Of a stretch of 40,075 bases of DNA, positions 7,845-17,191 are shown in pieces. The notes under the pieces were generated by a model. That model searched no databases. It had not been told where the DNA came from and saw nothing but the letters and a program-made list of their open reading frames with translations. Numbering within the stretch: position 1 is the stretch's first letter; every line of letters starts with the position of its first letter. The position numbers were made by a program, and so were the translations under genes. Origin of the DNA: Pseudomonadota bacterium (lineage in GTDB: Bacteria > Pseudomonadota > Gammaproteobacteria > Burkholderiales > Burkholderiaceae_C); contig JAIUOM010000026.1 in assembly GCA_020161215.1 (NCBI GenBank), forward strand, positions 1 through 40,075. The letters run 5' to 3'.

Positions 7845-8912
7845 ATGACCGCCCCCACGCCCACCTCCCCCGCCCTGGAAACCGACGCCGTCGTGATCGG
7901 TGCCGGTCCGGTCGGCCTGTGGCAGGTGTTCGAATTGGGCCTGCAGGACATCCGCACCCACGTCATCGACGCCCTGCCCCAGATCGGCGGCCAGCCGGTC
8001 GAGCTGTACGGCGACAAACCGATCTACGACATTCCTGGCCTGCCCGTGTGCAGCGGGCGCGAGTTGGTCGAGCGCCTGATGCGGCAGGTCGAGCCCTTCC
8101 AGCCGCAATTGCACCTGGGCCAACTGGTGCGCTCACTGGCCGCCGAAGGCGATGGCCGCTGGCGCCTGGGCACCGACCGCGGCCTGAACCTGCTGGCGCG
8201 CACCGTCTTCATCGCCGCCGGCGTGGGGGCCTTCCAGCCCAAGCGCCTGAAGGTGGCTGGCCTTGAGGCCTTCGAGCAGCGCCAGCTGTTCCACGGCACC
8301 GCCGAGCCGGCCCGCTTCGCCGGCCAGCGCGTGGTGGTGGTGGGGGGCGAGGACAGCGCGCTGGAAGGCGCCAGCCGCCTGGCCACCGCCCACCAGGACG
8401 CGCCCGCCCAAGTCACCCTGCTGCACCGGCGCGACGCCTTCCAGGCCGCCCCGGACACCCTGGCGCGGGTGCGCGAGTTGCGCGAGGCCGGCCGCCTGGG
8501 CTTCGTGCCAGGCCAGGTCACCGGCTTTACGCCGTCGGGCGAGCGCCTGAGCGCCCTCCAGGTCATGGGGCCGGACGGCGAGACCGCCCCGCTGCCGCTG
8601 GACATCTTGCTGGTGCTGCAAGGCCTCAGCCCCAAGCTTGGCCCCATCGCCGACTGGCAGCTGGCGCTGGAGCGCAAGCAACTGGTGGTGGACACCGAAA
8701 AATTCCAGACCAGCCAGCCCGGCATCTTCGCCGTGGGCGACGTCAACACCTACCCGGGCAAGAAGAAGCTGATCCTGAGCGGCTTTCACGAAGCGACGCT
8801 GGCCGCCTACGCCGCCCAGCCCCTCGTCGCGCCCGACAAGCCGCTGCCGTTTCAGTACACCACCAGCAGCAGCCGGCTGCACCGGGCCTTGGGCGTGGAC
8901 AATCCGCGATAG
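7845..8912 (+). CDS. Ferredoxin--NADP reductase, thioredoxin-reductase-like type
   Basis: The 355-residue flavoprotein has an N-terminal FAD Rossmann motif (VIGAGPVGLW, residues ~17-26), IGGQPVELYGDKPIYDIPG, a second nucleotide motif (VVVVGGEDSALEGA) and the FAD-binding AVGDVNTYPGKKKLILSGFHEA near the C-terminus. There is no CxxC redox pair, which separates it from thioredoxin reductases. It matches the TrxR-like ferredoxin/flavodoxin NADP reductases (YumC type, ~330-350 residues). It exchanges electrons between NADPH and ferredoxin, and its place directly after fdxA supports that pairing. The ATG at 7845 is the first sensible start. Confidence 0.88.
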   Translation: MTAPTPTSPALETDAVVIGAGPVGLWQVFELGLQDIRTHVIDALPQIGGQPVELYGDKPIYDIPGLPVCSGRELVERLMRQVEPFQPQLHLGQLVRSLAAEGDGRWRLGTDRGLNLLARTVFIAAGVGAFQPKRLKVAGLEAFEQRQLFHGTAEPARFAGQRVVVVGGEDSALEGASRLATAHQDAPAQVTLLHRRDAFQAAPDTLARVRELREAGRLGFVPGQVTGFTPSGERLSALQVMGPDGETAPLPLDILLVLQGLSPKLGPIADWQLALERKQLVVDTEKFQTSQPGIFAVGDVNTYPGKKKLILSGFHEATLAAYAAQPLVAPDKPLPFQYTTSSSRLHRALGVDNPR

Positions 8913-8961
8913 CCGGCCAGCGGCGCGGGCCACATGGCCTGGTGGGGCCCGGCCCTGGCCT

Positions 8962-9393
8962 TTATTTGAGCTGCTGCGACAGAATGGCCATGCCCCAGAT
9001 CACCACCGCCAGCACCGTCAGGTTCAGGCCCAGCACGGCGACGTGAAGGCGCCGGAACGAGCGGATGGCCCCACTTTCGCTGGCCTCGATGCGGGCGCCC
9101 ACGCGTTGCATGGCCGACGAGAACCCCGCGCTCAGCAGCGTCAGGCTCCCCGCGACGGCCAATGCGCCGGTGGCAAACGCGTAGCGCCCCCACACCGCGA
9201 AACTGACACAGGCGCACATCGCGATCCAGAAAGTGGACCGGTAGTAGACGTTGAAGAAACTGCGGATGAACCGGGCGTCCAGCGGCACATCGTGCTTCAG
9301 GGTCAGCAGCGGCAGACCGCCCATGAAGAAGTAGGCGGTGGCGACCATGAAGATCACGGAAAAAATCAATGCGCTGTAGGCAACGGGTGACAA
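8962..9393 (-). CDS. Small four-helix membrane protein, function unknown
   Basis: I chose a TTG start at 9393 because AGGAG lies about eight bases upstream and the protein then begins MSPVAYSALIFSVIFM; the longer frame upstream is Arg/Pro/Ser-rich and looks non-coding. The 143-residue product has four hydrophobic stretches: residues ~4-25, ~55-70, ~75-90 and ~118-138. They are separated by short charged loops (KHDVPLDARFIRSF; RVGARIEASESGAIRSFRR). I do not recognise the family. It lies downstream of the Fur-controlled pair on the same strand with a 218-bp gap, so co-transcription is possible but not shown. It is convergent with the ferredoxin reductase gene. Confidence 0.6.
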   Translation of the reverse strand: MSPVAYSALIFSVIFMVATAYFFMGGLPLLTLKHDVPLDARFIRSFFNVYYRSTFWIAMCACVSFAVWGRYAFATGALAVAGSLTLLSAGFSSAMQRVGARIEASESGAIRSFRRLHVAVLGLNLTVLAVVIWGMAILSQQLK

Positions 9394-9611
9394 GTTCGTG
9401 CTCCTGACGCTAAGCCCCCGGGGTGCCGGCGACCGGCTCCCTCGGGGCCTGCCCCGCGGCGCCGAGCGTGACCGGGGCGCTGAACTTCGGCGCGGCGAGA
9501 GCATGCCATGCTACAGGCGCCGGATCGCATCGGCAAGCACCCGCGCGCCTGCCCTACCCCCCCTGTCCACCCCGCGCGCGACACCGGCGTCGGCACGGGC
9601 TGCCGGGGGCT

Positions 9612-10031
9612 TTAGTGGCCCGCGTCGGCGCCGCTCACCTGGCGCGCCGCCAGATCACGCGCCACCGGCGGCACCTGGGTGCAGTCGCCCCCGGTGAGCC
9701 GGCACTGGCCCTGCTCGCCACGCCAGGCGTGGGCATGGCCGGTGCAGCCGACCTGGCACAGCACCTCGGTGACGTCGGCTGCCGGCACCTGCCCCTGGGC
9801 GCCGCGCTCCGTGTCTGGCGACGCTGCCGCGGACGGCCAGCCCAAGCCCCACAGCATGTGCGTGGTGGCCACCACCCAGCGCGCGCGCCAGCGCATCAAC
9901 TCCGCCTCCAGCGCGGCGCAACGGCGTTGCTGCGCGCACATCTGCTCGCTGACCCGTTCCTGCGCGCAGGCCCATTGGCGCAGCAGCACGCCGTGCTCGC
10001 GCTGCACCTCCTGCGGTGATGCGCCGCTCAT
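9612..10031 (-). CDS. Cys-rich small protein of a Fur-controlled gene pair, function unknown
   Basis: The 139-residue product starts at the ATG at 10031, which overlaps the upstream gene's stop by ATGA and implies coupling. Residues ~7-50 are helical and coiled-coil-like with three Cys (WACAQE, EQMCAQ, QRRCAAL), followed by a short hydrophobic Trp-rich patch (MLWGLGW). The C-terminal third holds four Cys in the pattern C-x3-C-x13-C-x6-C with His residues between (CTGHAHAW). Seven Cys in 139 residues suggest metal or redox chemistry. The N-terminal helical part loosely resembles the helical leader of DUF2325 proteins, but the DUF2325 domain itself is not evident. No function can be assigned. 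Confidence 0.6.
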   Translation of the reverse strand: MSGASPQEVQREHGVLLRQWACAQERVSEQMCAQQRRCAALEAELMRWRARWVVATTHMLWGLGWPSAAASPDTERGAQGQVPAADVTEVLCQVGCTGHAHAWRGEQGQCRLTGGDCTQVPPVARDLAARQVSGADAGH

Positions 10032-10351
10032 TGCAGCCGCGCCGGGCCGTTCGGCCACGGTGTCCGATCCAGGCCACCCGAGCTCACGGCCGAGCGCTCC
10101 CGCGCCAACCCCAGCCAATGCGTGCCTAGGCGCGCCAGCAGCACCCGCATGGCGTCGCTCAGACCCGGGTGCTCGGTCAGTTCACACAGGTTGGCGACGA
10201 TCTTCGCCGCCATCGGCGCGGCCTTGGCGCAGCCCGGCGGCGCCTGCGCCACCCCGGTCATCAGCGCCAACGTGCCGGCCAGCAAGGCCTCGGCGCAAGG
10301 CAACAGGTATTCCTCGTGATGACGGCCAGGGGAGTGATGTTCGGTGCACAT
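10028..10351 (-). CDS. His/Cys-rich small protein, first gene behind a Fur box
   Basis: The 107-residue product begins with a striking metal-ligand-rich segment: C2, H5-H6, H11-H12, E13-E14 and C19. A hydrophobic helix ([15 protein letters not shown], ~20-35) and a helical C-terminal half ([34 protein letters not shown]) follow. A modest ribosome site (GAGGT) lies about nine bases before the ATG at 10351. The promoter is unusually clear: TATACT and TTTGCA on the minus strand, with a Fur palindrome filling the spacer (10387-10403). The gene should therefore be derepressed under iron limitation. I do not recognise the family; an iron- or heme-handling role is inference from regulation and ligand content. 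Confidence 0.68.
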   Translation of the reverse strand: MCTEHHSPGRHHEEYLLPCAEALLAGTLALMTGVAQAPPGCAKAAPMAAKIVANLCELTEHPGLSDAMRVLLARLGTHWLGLARERSAVSSGGLDRTPWPNGPARLQ

Positions 10352-10381
10352 GGCGCAACCTCATAGACAGGACATGGCCTT

Positions 10382-10410
10382 AGTATATGAGAATGATTCT
10401 CATTTGCAAA
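10382..10410 (-). promoter_or_regulatory. Promoter with Fur box in the spacer
   Basis: On the minus strand, TTTGCA (10410-10405) and TATACT (10387-10382) are separated by exactly 17 bases. Bases 10387-10403 form the perfect palindrome ATGAGAAT-G-ATTCTCAT, which matches the core of the classical Fur consensus. Occupation by Fur-Fe2+ would cover the whole promoter. The start codon of the 107-residue protein lies 31 bases downstream of the -10. Confidence 0.85.
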
Positions 10411-10598
10411 CTATTCCACCGTGCTCCTCGAACGCGATGCCGATGCCGGTGTCGCCGAACACGCCACGCCAAGGCGCCAGGCCGGTTCCGAAACATCATT
10501 TTGCTGAGCGAACCACCCGCCCAAGGGTGGGCACGGCCCGCGCGCCCTCCGCCATAATCGTCCGAGCACCCCCCATCCCAAGACAAGGAGAACTTCCC

Positions 10599-11357
10599 AT
10601 GCAGATCAAGGACAAGGTATTCATCGTCACCGGCGGCGCGTCCGGCCTGGGCGAAGGCACGGCGCGCATGCTGGCGGCGAACGGCGGCAAGGTCGTCATC
10701 GCCGACATGCAGGTCGACAAAGGCCAGGCCGTGGCCCAGGAGATCGGCGGCGCCTTCGTCAAGTGCGACGTGTCCAGCGAGGACGATGGCCGGGCCGTGG
10801 TGACCCAGGCCACCGCCCTGGGCAAGCTGATGGGCCTTATCAACTGCGCCGGCATTGCGCCGGCCGAGAAGACGGTGGGCAAGAACGGCCCGCACAAGCT
10901 GGATGTGTTCACCAAGACCATCATGGTCAACCTGGTGGGCAGTTTCAACATGATCCGCCTGGCGGCCGAGGCCATGAGCCACAACGACCCGGAGATCACC
11001 GGCGAGCGCGGCGTGCTGATCAGCACCGCCAGCGTGGCCGCCTACGACGGCCAGATCGGCCAGGCCGCCTATTCGGCCAGCAAGGGCGGCGTGGTGGGCA
11101 TGACCTTGCCCATCGCGCGCGATCTGGCGCGCAACGGCATCCGCAACATGACGATTGCCCCCGGCATCTTCGGCACCCCCATGCTGTTCGGCATGCCCAA
11201 GGAGGTGCAGGACGCGCTGGCCGCCACCGTGCCCTTCCCCAGCCGCCTGGGCACGCCCGAGGACTACGCCAAGCTGGCCAAGCACATCATCGAAAACGAC
11301 ATGCTGAACGGCGAGGTGATCCGCCTGGACGGGGCCATTCGCTTGGCGCCGAAATAG
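10599..11357 (+). CDS. SDR 3-hydroxyacyl-CoA dehydrogenase-like
   Basis: The 252-residue protein is a short-chain dehydrogenase/reductase. It has the cofactor motif [10 protein letters not shown] (residues ~12-21), NCAG at ~83-86, a catalytic Ser in [14 protein letters not shown], and YSASKGG (Tyr-x3-Lys). The C-terminal [33 protein letters not shown] closely follows the type II 3-hydroxyacyl-CoA dehydrogenase / HSD17B10 group, which acts on 3-hydroxy-2-methylacyl-CoA and similar substrates with NAD+. The start at 10599 has AAGGAG nine bases upstream. Substrate assignment is family inference. It is monocistronic as far as can be seen. Confidence 0.9.
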   Translation: MQIKDKVFIVTGGASGLGEGTARMLAANGGKVVIADMQVDKGQAVAQEIGGAFVKCDVSSEDDGRAVVTQATALGKLMGLINCAGIAPAEKTVGKNGPHKLDVFTKTIMVNLVGSFNMIRLAAEAMSHNDPEITGERGVLISTASVAAYDGQIGQAAYSASKGGVVGMTLPIARDLARNGIRNMTIAPGIFGTPMLFGMPKEVQDALAATVPFPSRLGTPEDYAKLAKHIIENDMLNGEVIRLDGAIRLAPK

Positions 11358-11485
11358 GCTCGCCCCCAGGCTCCACACCCTTCGGGTTGTTGCGCCTCCC
11401 CCCGTCCGGGGGCGCAGCCACTGGCCGGGGGGACCCCGGCCACGGCTGCAGCTCGCCTGGCCTGCTCCGCGGCCCTTGGACCTGC
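11358..11485. repeat. G/C-rich intergenic repeat after the SDR gene
   Basis: This spacer shares 27 identical bases (11454-11480) with 7191-7217. It also has the same block order: CCTCCCCCC and its partner GGGGG, then a GGCCG..CGGCC stem, then the shared tail. The rest of the gap to 11571 shows no gene. Confidence 0.65.
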
Positions 11486-11571
11486 GTTGAACTTCACTGA
11501 GAATAGGCACACCTCATGTTCAACGTAGTGCAGCAGTCCTATCCGGGCTGGCCGCTTGCCGAGTTTTATCG

Positions 11572-11931
11572 ATGTCCACCAGCCCCGAAACGCTCGATTT
11601 TCTGCTCGACCAGATCGGTCCCTGGTCGGGGATACGCACGCGGCGCATGTTTGGCGAGTACTGCCTATACCTGGACGACAAGCCGGTGGCCTTTGTCTGC
11701 AACGACCAGCTCTACGTCAAACCCACGGCCGCGGGCGAGGCGCTGATGCAGCCGCCGGTGTGGGAGCGCTTCTACGACAAGGGCAAGCCGCACCTGCTCA
11801 TCAGCCCGGACCGCTGGGACGAGCGCGACTGGCTGCGGGCCCTGCTGGCCGCCACGGCCGACGCGCTGCCCGCACCCAAGCCGCGCATCCCCCGTGCACC
11901 GCGTGCGCCGGCGCGCAAGCGAAAGACTTGA
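11572..11931 (+). CDS. TfoX N-terminal domain protein
   Basis: The 119-residue protein is a single TfoX/Sxy N-terminal domain: LDFLLDQIGPWSGIRTRRMFGEYCLYLDDKPVAFVCNDQLYVK and DRWDERDWLRALLAATA. The tail is Arg/Pro/Lys-rich (RIPRAPRAPARKRKT). Standalone TfoX-N proteins are common; some full-length members act in competence regulation, but the stand-alone form has no settled role. The start follows a poor ribosome site and could be slightly different, although MSTSPETLDFL fits the family start well. Confidence 0.85.
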   Translation: MSTSPETLDFLLDQIGPWSGIRTRRMFGEYCLYLDDKPVAFVCNDQLYVKPTAAGEALMQPPVWERFYDKGKPHLLISPDRWDERDWLRALLAATADALPAPKPRIPRAPRAPARKRKT

Positions 11932-11950
11932 GCCGCCTTTCGGTTACTCA

Positions 11951-12018
11951 TTTTTTGATAGCTGCTCAGGATGTATCCACGCCGGCAGATGCCCATAAAC
12001 AGCTGAAAAACAGCTTCT
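11951..12018 (+). repeat. Dispersed short repeat, intergenic copy
   Basis: TTTTTTGATAGCTG at 11951-11964 is followed by TATCCACGCCGGC at 11974-11986 and then GCCCATAAACAGC. It lies between the TfoX-N gene and the gamma-glutamyltransferase gene, outside any reading frame, and helps define the family's non-coding form. Confidence 0.6.
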
Positions 12019-12085
12019 GGGTCTCCGGCCGAGGCTGCGCTACCATGGTTTCCTGCGCCATTCACCCCTCAAGGAGACCTCCCCC

Positions 12086-13915
12086 ATGCCCACGCGCCGC
12101 CTGTTCGCCCTTGGCTCCGTTGCCGCCGCCGCCCTGCTCACCGCCTGCGCCAGCGGCAACTTCACCTACACCGTGCCGCAGGCGCCGGCCACGCCCGAGG
12201 GCGGCTCGGGCTGGACCGACAAGCCCGGCTGGGCGGATGAGAAATTTGCCGTCGCCGCCGCCAACCCGTTGGCCACCGACGCCGGCTACCAGGTGCTGAA
12301 AGCCGGCGGCAGCGCCATCGACGCCGCCGTGGCGGTGCAAATGGTGCTGAGCCTGGTCGAGCCGCAGTCCAGCGGCATCGGTGGCGGCGCCTTTCTGTTG
12401 CACGCCAAGGGCCGCGAGGTCACGGCCTGGGACGGCCGCGAAACCGCCCCCGCCGCCGCCACCGAAAAGCTGTTTCTGACCGCCGAGGGCAAACCCATGG
12501 CCTTCTACGACGCCGTGGTCGGCGGCCGCTCGGTCGGCGTGCCGGGCACGGTGCGCATGCTGGAGCAGGCGCACAAGGCGCACGGCCGCCTGCCCTGGGC
12601 GCAGCTGATCCAGCCGGCGATCACGCTGGCCGAGCAGGGCTTTGCCGTCAGCCCGCGCCTGAACACCCTGCTGAAAAGCGAGCAGCACCTGAAGAAGGAC
12701 CCGGTGGCCGCGCGCTACTTCTACGACGTCGCCGGCAACCCCTGGCCGGTCGGCCACGTGCTGAAGAACCCCGAGCTGGCCGAGGTGTTGCGGGGCATCG
12801 CCGCGCGCGGCTCGGTGGCGCTGAACGAAGGCCCGGTGGCCCAGGCCATCGTCGACAAGGTCACCCGCCACCCTGGCAATGCCGGCCAGATGACGCTGGC
12901 CGACCTGTCAGGCTACCAGCCCAAGCGCCGCGCGCCGCTGTGTCATGACCTGCCGGTGCCGGCCGCCAACAAACGCTACGAGGTCTGCGGTTTTCCGCCG
13001 CCGAGTTCCGGCGCCGTGGCCATCGGCCAGATCCTGGGCATCCTGGCGCAGACGCCGGGCGCCCAGCTCAAGCCCGACGCCAGCGGCCTGCCCACGGCCG
13101 ACTGGCTGTATTACTACGCCGAGGCCTCGCGCCTGGCCTTTGCCGACCGCGGCCTGTACGTGGCCGACCCCGACTTCGTGCAGCCGCCGGCCGGCAGCTG
13201 GATGAGTCTGCTGCAACCGGCCTACCTGGCCGAACGCGCCAAACTGATCGGCGCGCAGAGCCTGAAGGTGGCGCAGCCCGGCACCCCGGGCGCCGTCAAG
13301 ACCAGCTGGGCGCCGATGCCGGATCAGATCGAGCACGGCACCAGCCACATCAGCATCGTCGACGCGCACGGCAACGCGCTGGCCATGACCACCACCATCG
13401 AGGACCAGTTCGGCGCGCGCCAGATGGTCAAGGGCTTTTTGCTGAACAATGAGCTGACCGACTTCAGCTTCGCACCCGCCGACGCCGAGGGCAAACCCAT
13501 CGCCAACCGCGTGCAGCCCGGCAAGCGCCCGCGCTCGTCGATGGCGCCGACCCTGGTGTTCGAGAAAGCCGCCGACGGCACGCGTGGCCCGCTGGTGATG
13601 AGCGGCGGCAGCCCGGGCGGCGCGCTCATCATCCACTACACCGCCAAGACGCTGCACGGCGTGCTGAACTGGGGCCTGACGCCGCAGCAAGCCATCAACC
13701 TGCCCAATTTCGGCTCGGTCAACGGCCCCACCATGCTGGAAGAGAAGAAGTTCGCCCCGGCCACGGTGCAAGCCCTGCGCGCACGCGGCGCCGAGGTGCG
13801 CGAGATGAACATGACCAGCGGCCTGCAGGCCCTGGTGCACACCCAGATCCATGGCAAACCCATGTGGCTGGGCGGTGCCGACCCGCGCCGCGAGGGCGTG
13901 GTGATGGGCGAGTGA
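12086..13915 (+). CDS. ggt: Gamma-glutamyltransferase, lipoprotein form
   Basis: The 609-residue protein is a GGT/acylase precursor that self-cleaves into two subunits. The N-terminus is a lipoprotein signal with lipobox LLTAC (Cys ~21), which suggests a membrane-anchored periplasmic enzyme. The large-subunit signatures are AANPLATDAGYQVLKAGGSAIDAAVA and EPQSSGIGGGAFLL. The small subunit should start at Thr419 (HGTSHISIVD), the conserved autoprocessing nucleophile, followed by NNELTDFSF and the MSGGSPGG loop that binds the gamma-glutamyl group. It hydrolyses glutathione or transfers its glutamyl group. AAGGAG lies about nine bases before the ATG. Neighbours give no operon context. Confidence 0.92.
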   Translation: MPTRRLFALGSVAAAALLTACASGNFTYTVPQAPATPEGGSGWTDKPGWADEKFAVAAANPLATDAGYQVLKAGGSAIDAAVAVQMVLSLVEPQSSGIGGGAFLLHAKGREVTAWDGRETAPAAATEKLFLTAEGKPMAFYDAVVGGRSVGVPGTVRMLEQAHKAHGRLPWAQLIQPAITLAEQGFAVSPRLNTLLKSEQHLKKDPVAARYFYDVAGNPWPVGHVLKNPELAEVLRGIAARGSVALNEGPVAQAIVDKVTRHPGNAGQMTLADLSGYQPKRRAPLCHDLPVPAANKRYEVCGFPPPSSGAVAIGQILGILAQTPGAQLKPDASGLPTADWLYYYAEASRLAFADRGLYVADPDFVQPPAGSWMSLLQPAYLAERAKLIGAQSLKVAQPGTPGAVKTSWAPMPDQIEHGTSHISIVDAHGNALAMTTTIEDQFGARQMVKGFLLNNELTDFSFAPADAEGKPIANRVQPGKRPRSSMAPTLVFEKAADGTRGPLVMSGGSPGGALIIHYTAKTLHGVLNWGLTPQQAINLPNFGSVNGPTMLEEKKFAPATVQALRARGAEVREMNMTSGLQALVHTQIHGKPMWLGGADPRREGVVMGE

Positions 13916-14097
13916 GCCTGGCCCGGCGCGGGGCCCCACGCCCCTGCGCCGAGGGCTGTTCCCAGGGCCTCTATGCGCCATTTTTCATAAGGGTTTTGAC
14001 AACCAGAGCGGCGCACCTTTCTGTCTAGACTCAACGCATCCTCTCCTGCCTTGAACACCAGCGCGGGGGCCAATTTTCTTCACAAGGAGCGTTCAAG

Positions 14098-17000
14098 ATG
14101 GACATGAACCGGAGGCAATTCTTCCGGGTCAGTGGCGCAGGACTGGCGGCGTCCAGTCTGGTGGCCCTGGGCTTCTCGCCCACCGCCGCGCTGGCGGAGA
14201 CCCGGCAGTACAAGCTCGCCCGAGCAACCGAAACCCGCAACAACTGCACCTACTGCTCGGTCGGCTGCGGTCTGCTGATGTACAGCCTGGGCGACGGCGC
14301 CAAGAACGCGCTCGGCGACGTGATCCACATCGAGGGCGACCCCGATCACCCGGTCAGCCGCGGCAGCCTGTGCCCCAAGGGCGCTGGCCTGCTCGACTTC
14401 GTGCACTCGCCCACGCGCCTGAAGTACCCCGAGGTGCGCGAGCCCGGCACCAAGGAATGGAAGCGCATCAGCTGGGACGACGCCATGTCGCGCATCGCCA
14501 AGCTGATGAAGGCGGACCGCGATGCCAACTTCATCGCCAAAAACGACAACGGCCAGACGGTGAACCGCTGGCTGTCCACCGGCATGCTGGCGGCGTCGGC
14601 CTCCTCCAACGAGGCTGGCTACATCACCCACAAGGTGATCCGCAGCATGGGGATACTCGCATTCGACAACCAGGCACGTGTTTGACACGGCCCGACGGTA
14701 GCCGGTCTGGCTCCGACGTTTGGCCGAGGCGCGATGACCAACCACTGGGAGGACATCAAGAACGCCGATGTAGTGCTGGTGATGGGGGGCAATGCCGCAG
14801 AGGCACACCCTGTCGGGTTCAAATGGGCCATTGAGGCTCGCAACAACAACAAGGCGAAGCTCGTCGTCGTCGATCCGCGTTTCACGCGCTCGGCCGCCAT
14901 GAGCGACTTCTACGCGCCCGTGCGCGCGGGGTCGGACATCGCCTTCCTGGGCGGGGTGATCCACTACCTGCTCAGCAACAACAAGATCCAGACGGAATAC
15001 GTCCGCCACTACACCAACGCCCCCTTCATCGTGGGCGAGGCGTACCAGTTCAACGACGGCATCTTCAGCGGCTACAACGCCGAGAAGCGCAACTACGACC
15101 CCTCCAGCTGGGCGTACGAGAAGGACGAAGCCGGCTTTGCCAAGGTCGACATGACCATGGAGCACCCACGCAGCGTGTTCCAGATCATGAAGAAGCACTA
15201 CGCGCCCTACACGCCCGAGATGGTGCAAAAGGTCTGCGGCACCACGCCAGAGCAGTTCCAGAAGGTGTGCGAGTACATCGCCAGCACCTCCACGCCCGAC
15301 CGCACCATGACCATCATGTATGCGCTCGGCTGGACGCAGCACAGCACCGGCTCCGAGATGCTGCGTTGTGGCGCGCTGATGCAGCTGCTGCTGGGCAACA
15401 TCGGCGTGGCTGGCGGCGGCATGAACGCGCTGCGCGGCCACAGCAACATCCAGGGCCTGACGGACCTGGGTCTGCTGTCCAACCTGCTGCCCGGCTACAT
15501 GAGCATTGCGCGCGACCACGAGCAGGACTTCCAGGCCTATCTGGCGGCCCGCTCGACCAAGCCACTGCGTCCCAACCAGATGAGCTACTGGCAGAACTAT
15601 CCCAAGTTCTTCGTCAGCCTGCAAAAAGCCTGGTGGGGCAACGCCGCGACGACCGAGAACAACTGGGCGTTCGACTACCTGCCCAAGCTTGATGCGCCCG
15701 GTGCTGGTTACGACGTGCTGCGCGCGTTCGAGATGATGAACCAGGGCAAGATGAACGGCTACATCTGCCAGGGCTTCAACCCGGTCGCCTCCTTCCCCAA
15801 CAAGAAGAAGGTCATTGCCGGGCTGTCCAAGCTCAAGTTCCTGATCACCATCGACCCGCTGAACACCGAGACTGCGGAGTTCTGGCAGAACCACGGCGAG
15901 TTCAACGACGTCAAACCCGAGGAAATCCAGACCACGGTGTTCCGTCTGCCGTCGACCTGTTTTGCCGAGGACGAGGGCTCGATCACCAACTCCGGCCGCT
16001 GGCTGCAGTGGCACTGGAAGGCGGCACCGCCCCCGGGCGAGGCCAAGACCGACGTCGACATCATGGCCGGGCTGTTCCTGCGGATGCGCGCCATGTACCG
16101 CAAGGATGGCGGCGCCTTCCCCGACCCGATTGTCAACCTGACCTGGTCGTACAAGGTGCCCCACGCGCCCGGTCCGGATGAACTCGCCAAAGAGTACAAC
16201 GGCAAGGCGCTGGTCGATCTGATGGACCCCAAGGACCCGACCAAGGTCCTGGTCAAGGCCGGTGATCAAGTGGCCAGCTTTGCGCAACTGCGCGACGACG
16301 GCAGCACGGCGTGCGGTTGCTGGATTTACTCCGGCGCCTGGACGCAGGCCGGCAACCAGATGGCGCGGCGCGACAACAGCGACCCGTGGAACATCGGCCA
16401 GACGCTGAACTGGGCCTGGGCCTGGCCGGTGAACCGCCGCATTCTGTACAACGGCGCCTCGGTCAACCCGGCCACCGGCAAGCCCTGGCGTGCCGACAAG
16501 CCGCTGGTGTCGTGGAACGGCAAGACCTGGGGCGGCGCTGACGTGCCGGACATCGCCCTCACCGCCGACCCGACGGCGCCCGACGCCGTGCGACCGTTCA
16601 TCATGACGGCCGAAGGTGTGGCACGCCTGTTCGCCCCCACCGGCATGGCCGAAGGGCCGTGGCCGACGCACTACGAGCCGTTCGAGACCCCGCTCGAGAG
16701 CAACCCGATGTACAAGGACCCGCGCGCCAAGTCCAACCCGGCAGCGCGTGTGTTCAAGGGCGACATGGACGCCTTTGGCAAGCCCAAGGACTTCCCGTAC
16801 ACGGCCACCAGCTACCGCCTGACCGAGCACTTCCACTACTGGACCAAGCAAGCCAAGATCAACGCGATCCTGCAACCTCAGCAGTTCGTGGAAATCGGCG
16901 AGGAGCTGGCCAAGGAAAAAGGCATTGGCCATGGCGACTGGGTCAAGGTCACGTCCAACCGTGGCTTCATCAAGGCCGTGGCGGTGGTGACCAAGCGCAT

Positions 17001-17178
17001 CCCGACGCTCGACTGCGGTGGCACCAAGGTGCACACCGTGGGCCTGCCCAACCACTGGGGTTTTGTGGGTCAGACCAAACCAGGCTACCTGGTCAACACG
17101 CTGACGCCGTTCGTCGGCGACGCCAACACGCAGACGCCTGAGTACAAGTCGTTCACCGTGAACATCGAGAAGGCCTGA
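14098..17178 (+). CDS. fdnG/fdoG: Formate dehydrogenase major subunit, selenocysteine-containing (UGA read through)
   Basis: The gene is read through an in-frame TGA at 14683-14685 as selenocysteine 196, giving 1026 residues. It aligns with FdnG/FdoG of E. coli in length, Sec position and flanking residues (NQARV-U-HGPTV). The TAT signal is RRQFFRV, ending near residue 33, so the enzyme is exported. The [4Fe-4S] ligands are C50, C53, C57 and C92. Sec196 is the proximal ligand to the bis-MGD Mo/W centre that oxidises formate to CO2. A SECIS hairpin follows the UGA. AAGGAG precedes the ATG. The beta and gamma subunits follow 13 and 11 bp apart, forming the membrane-bound, periplasm-facing complex. 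A caller without Sec logic would split this gene at 14685. Confidence 0.97.
14683..14726 (+). promoter_or_regulatory. Bacterial SECIS element of fdhG
   Basis: Directly after the UGA codon the mRNA can form a hairpin whose apical part is AGCC (14700-14703), loop GGUCU (14704-14708), GGCU (14709-14712). The GGUCU loop and its ~17-base distance from the UGA match the SelB-binding minihelix of E. coli fdnG and fdhF. The lower stem pairs CACGGCC-type bases with GUUUGGCCG near 14718-14726. Confidence 0.9.
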
Positions 17179-17191
17179 GGAGGTTCAGCAC

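Noticed and set aside
9394-9611. Plus-strand open frames over 9398-10019
   Set aside because: They are Arg/Pro/Ala-rich shadows with no start signal or family motif and run opposite the Fur-controlled genes.
14098-14740. Frameshift or nonsense pseudogene in fdhG
   Set aside because: The stop is a UGA at the exact Sec position, with conserved flanks, a SECIS hairpin and selA, selB and selC nearby; the frame continues unchanged.
14080-17055. Very long open frame on the minus strand opposite fdhG, and similar ones opposite cysI, cysN and selA
   Set aside because: High-GC genes leave antisense frames open through codon bias. The translations are His/Val/Gln-rich low-complexity without any family motif, while the plus strand encodes well-conserved proteins.
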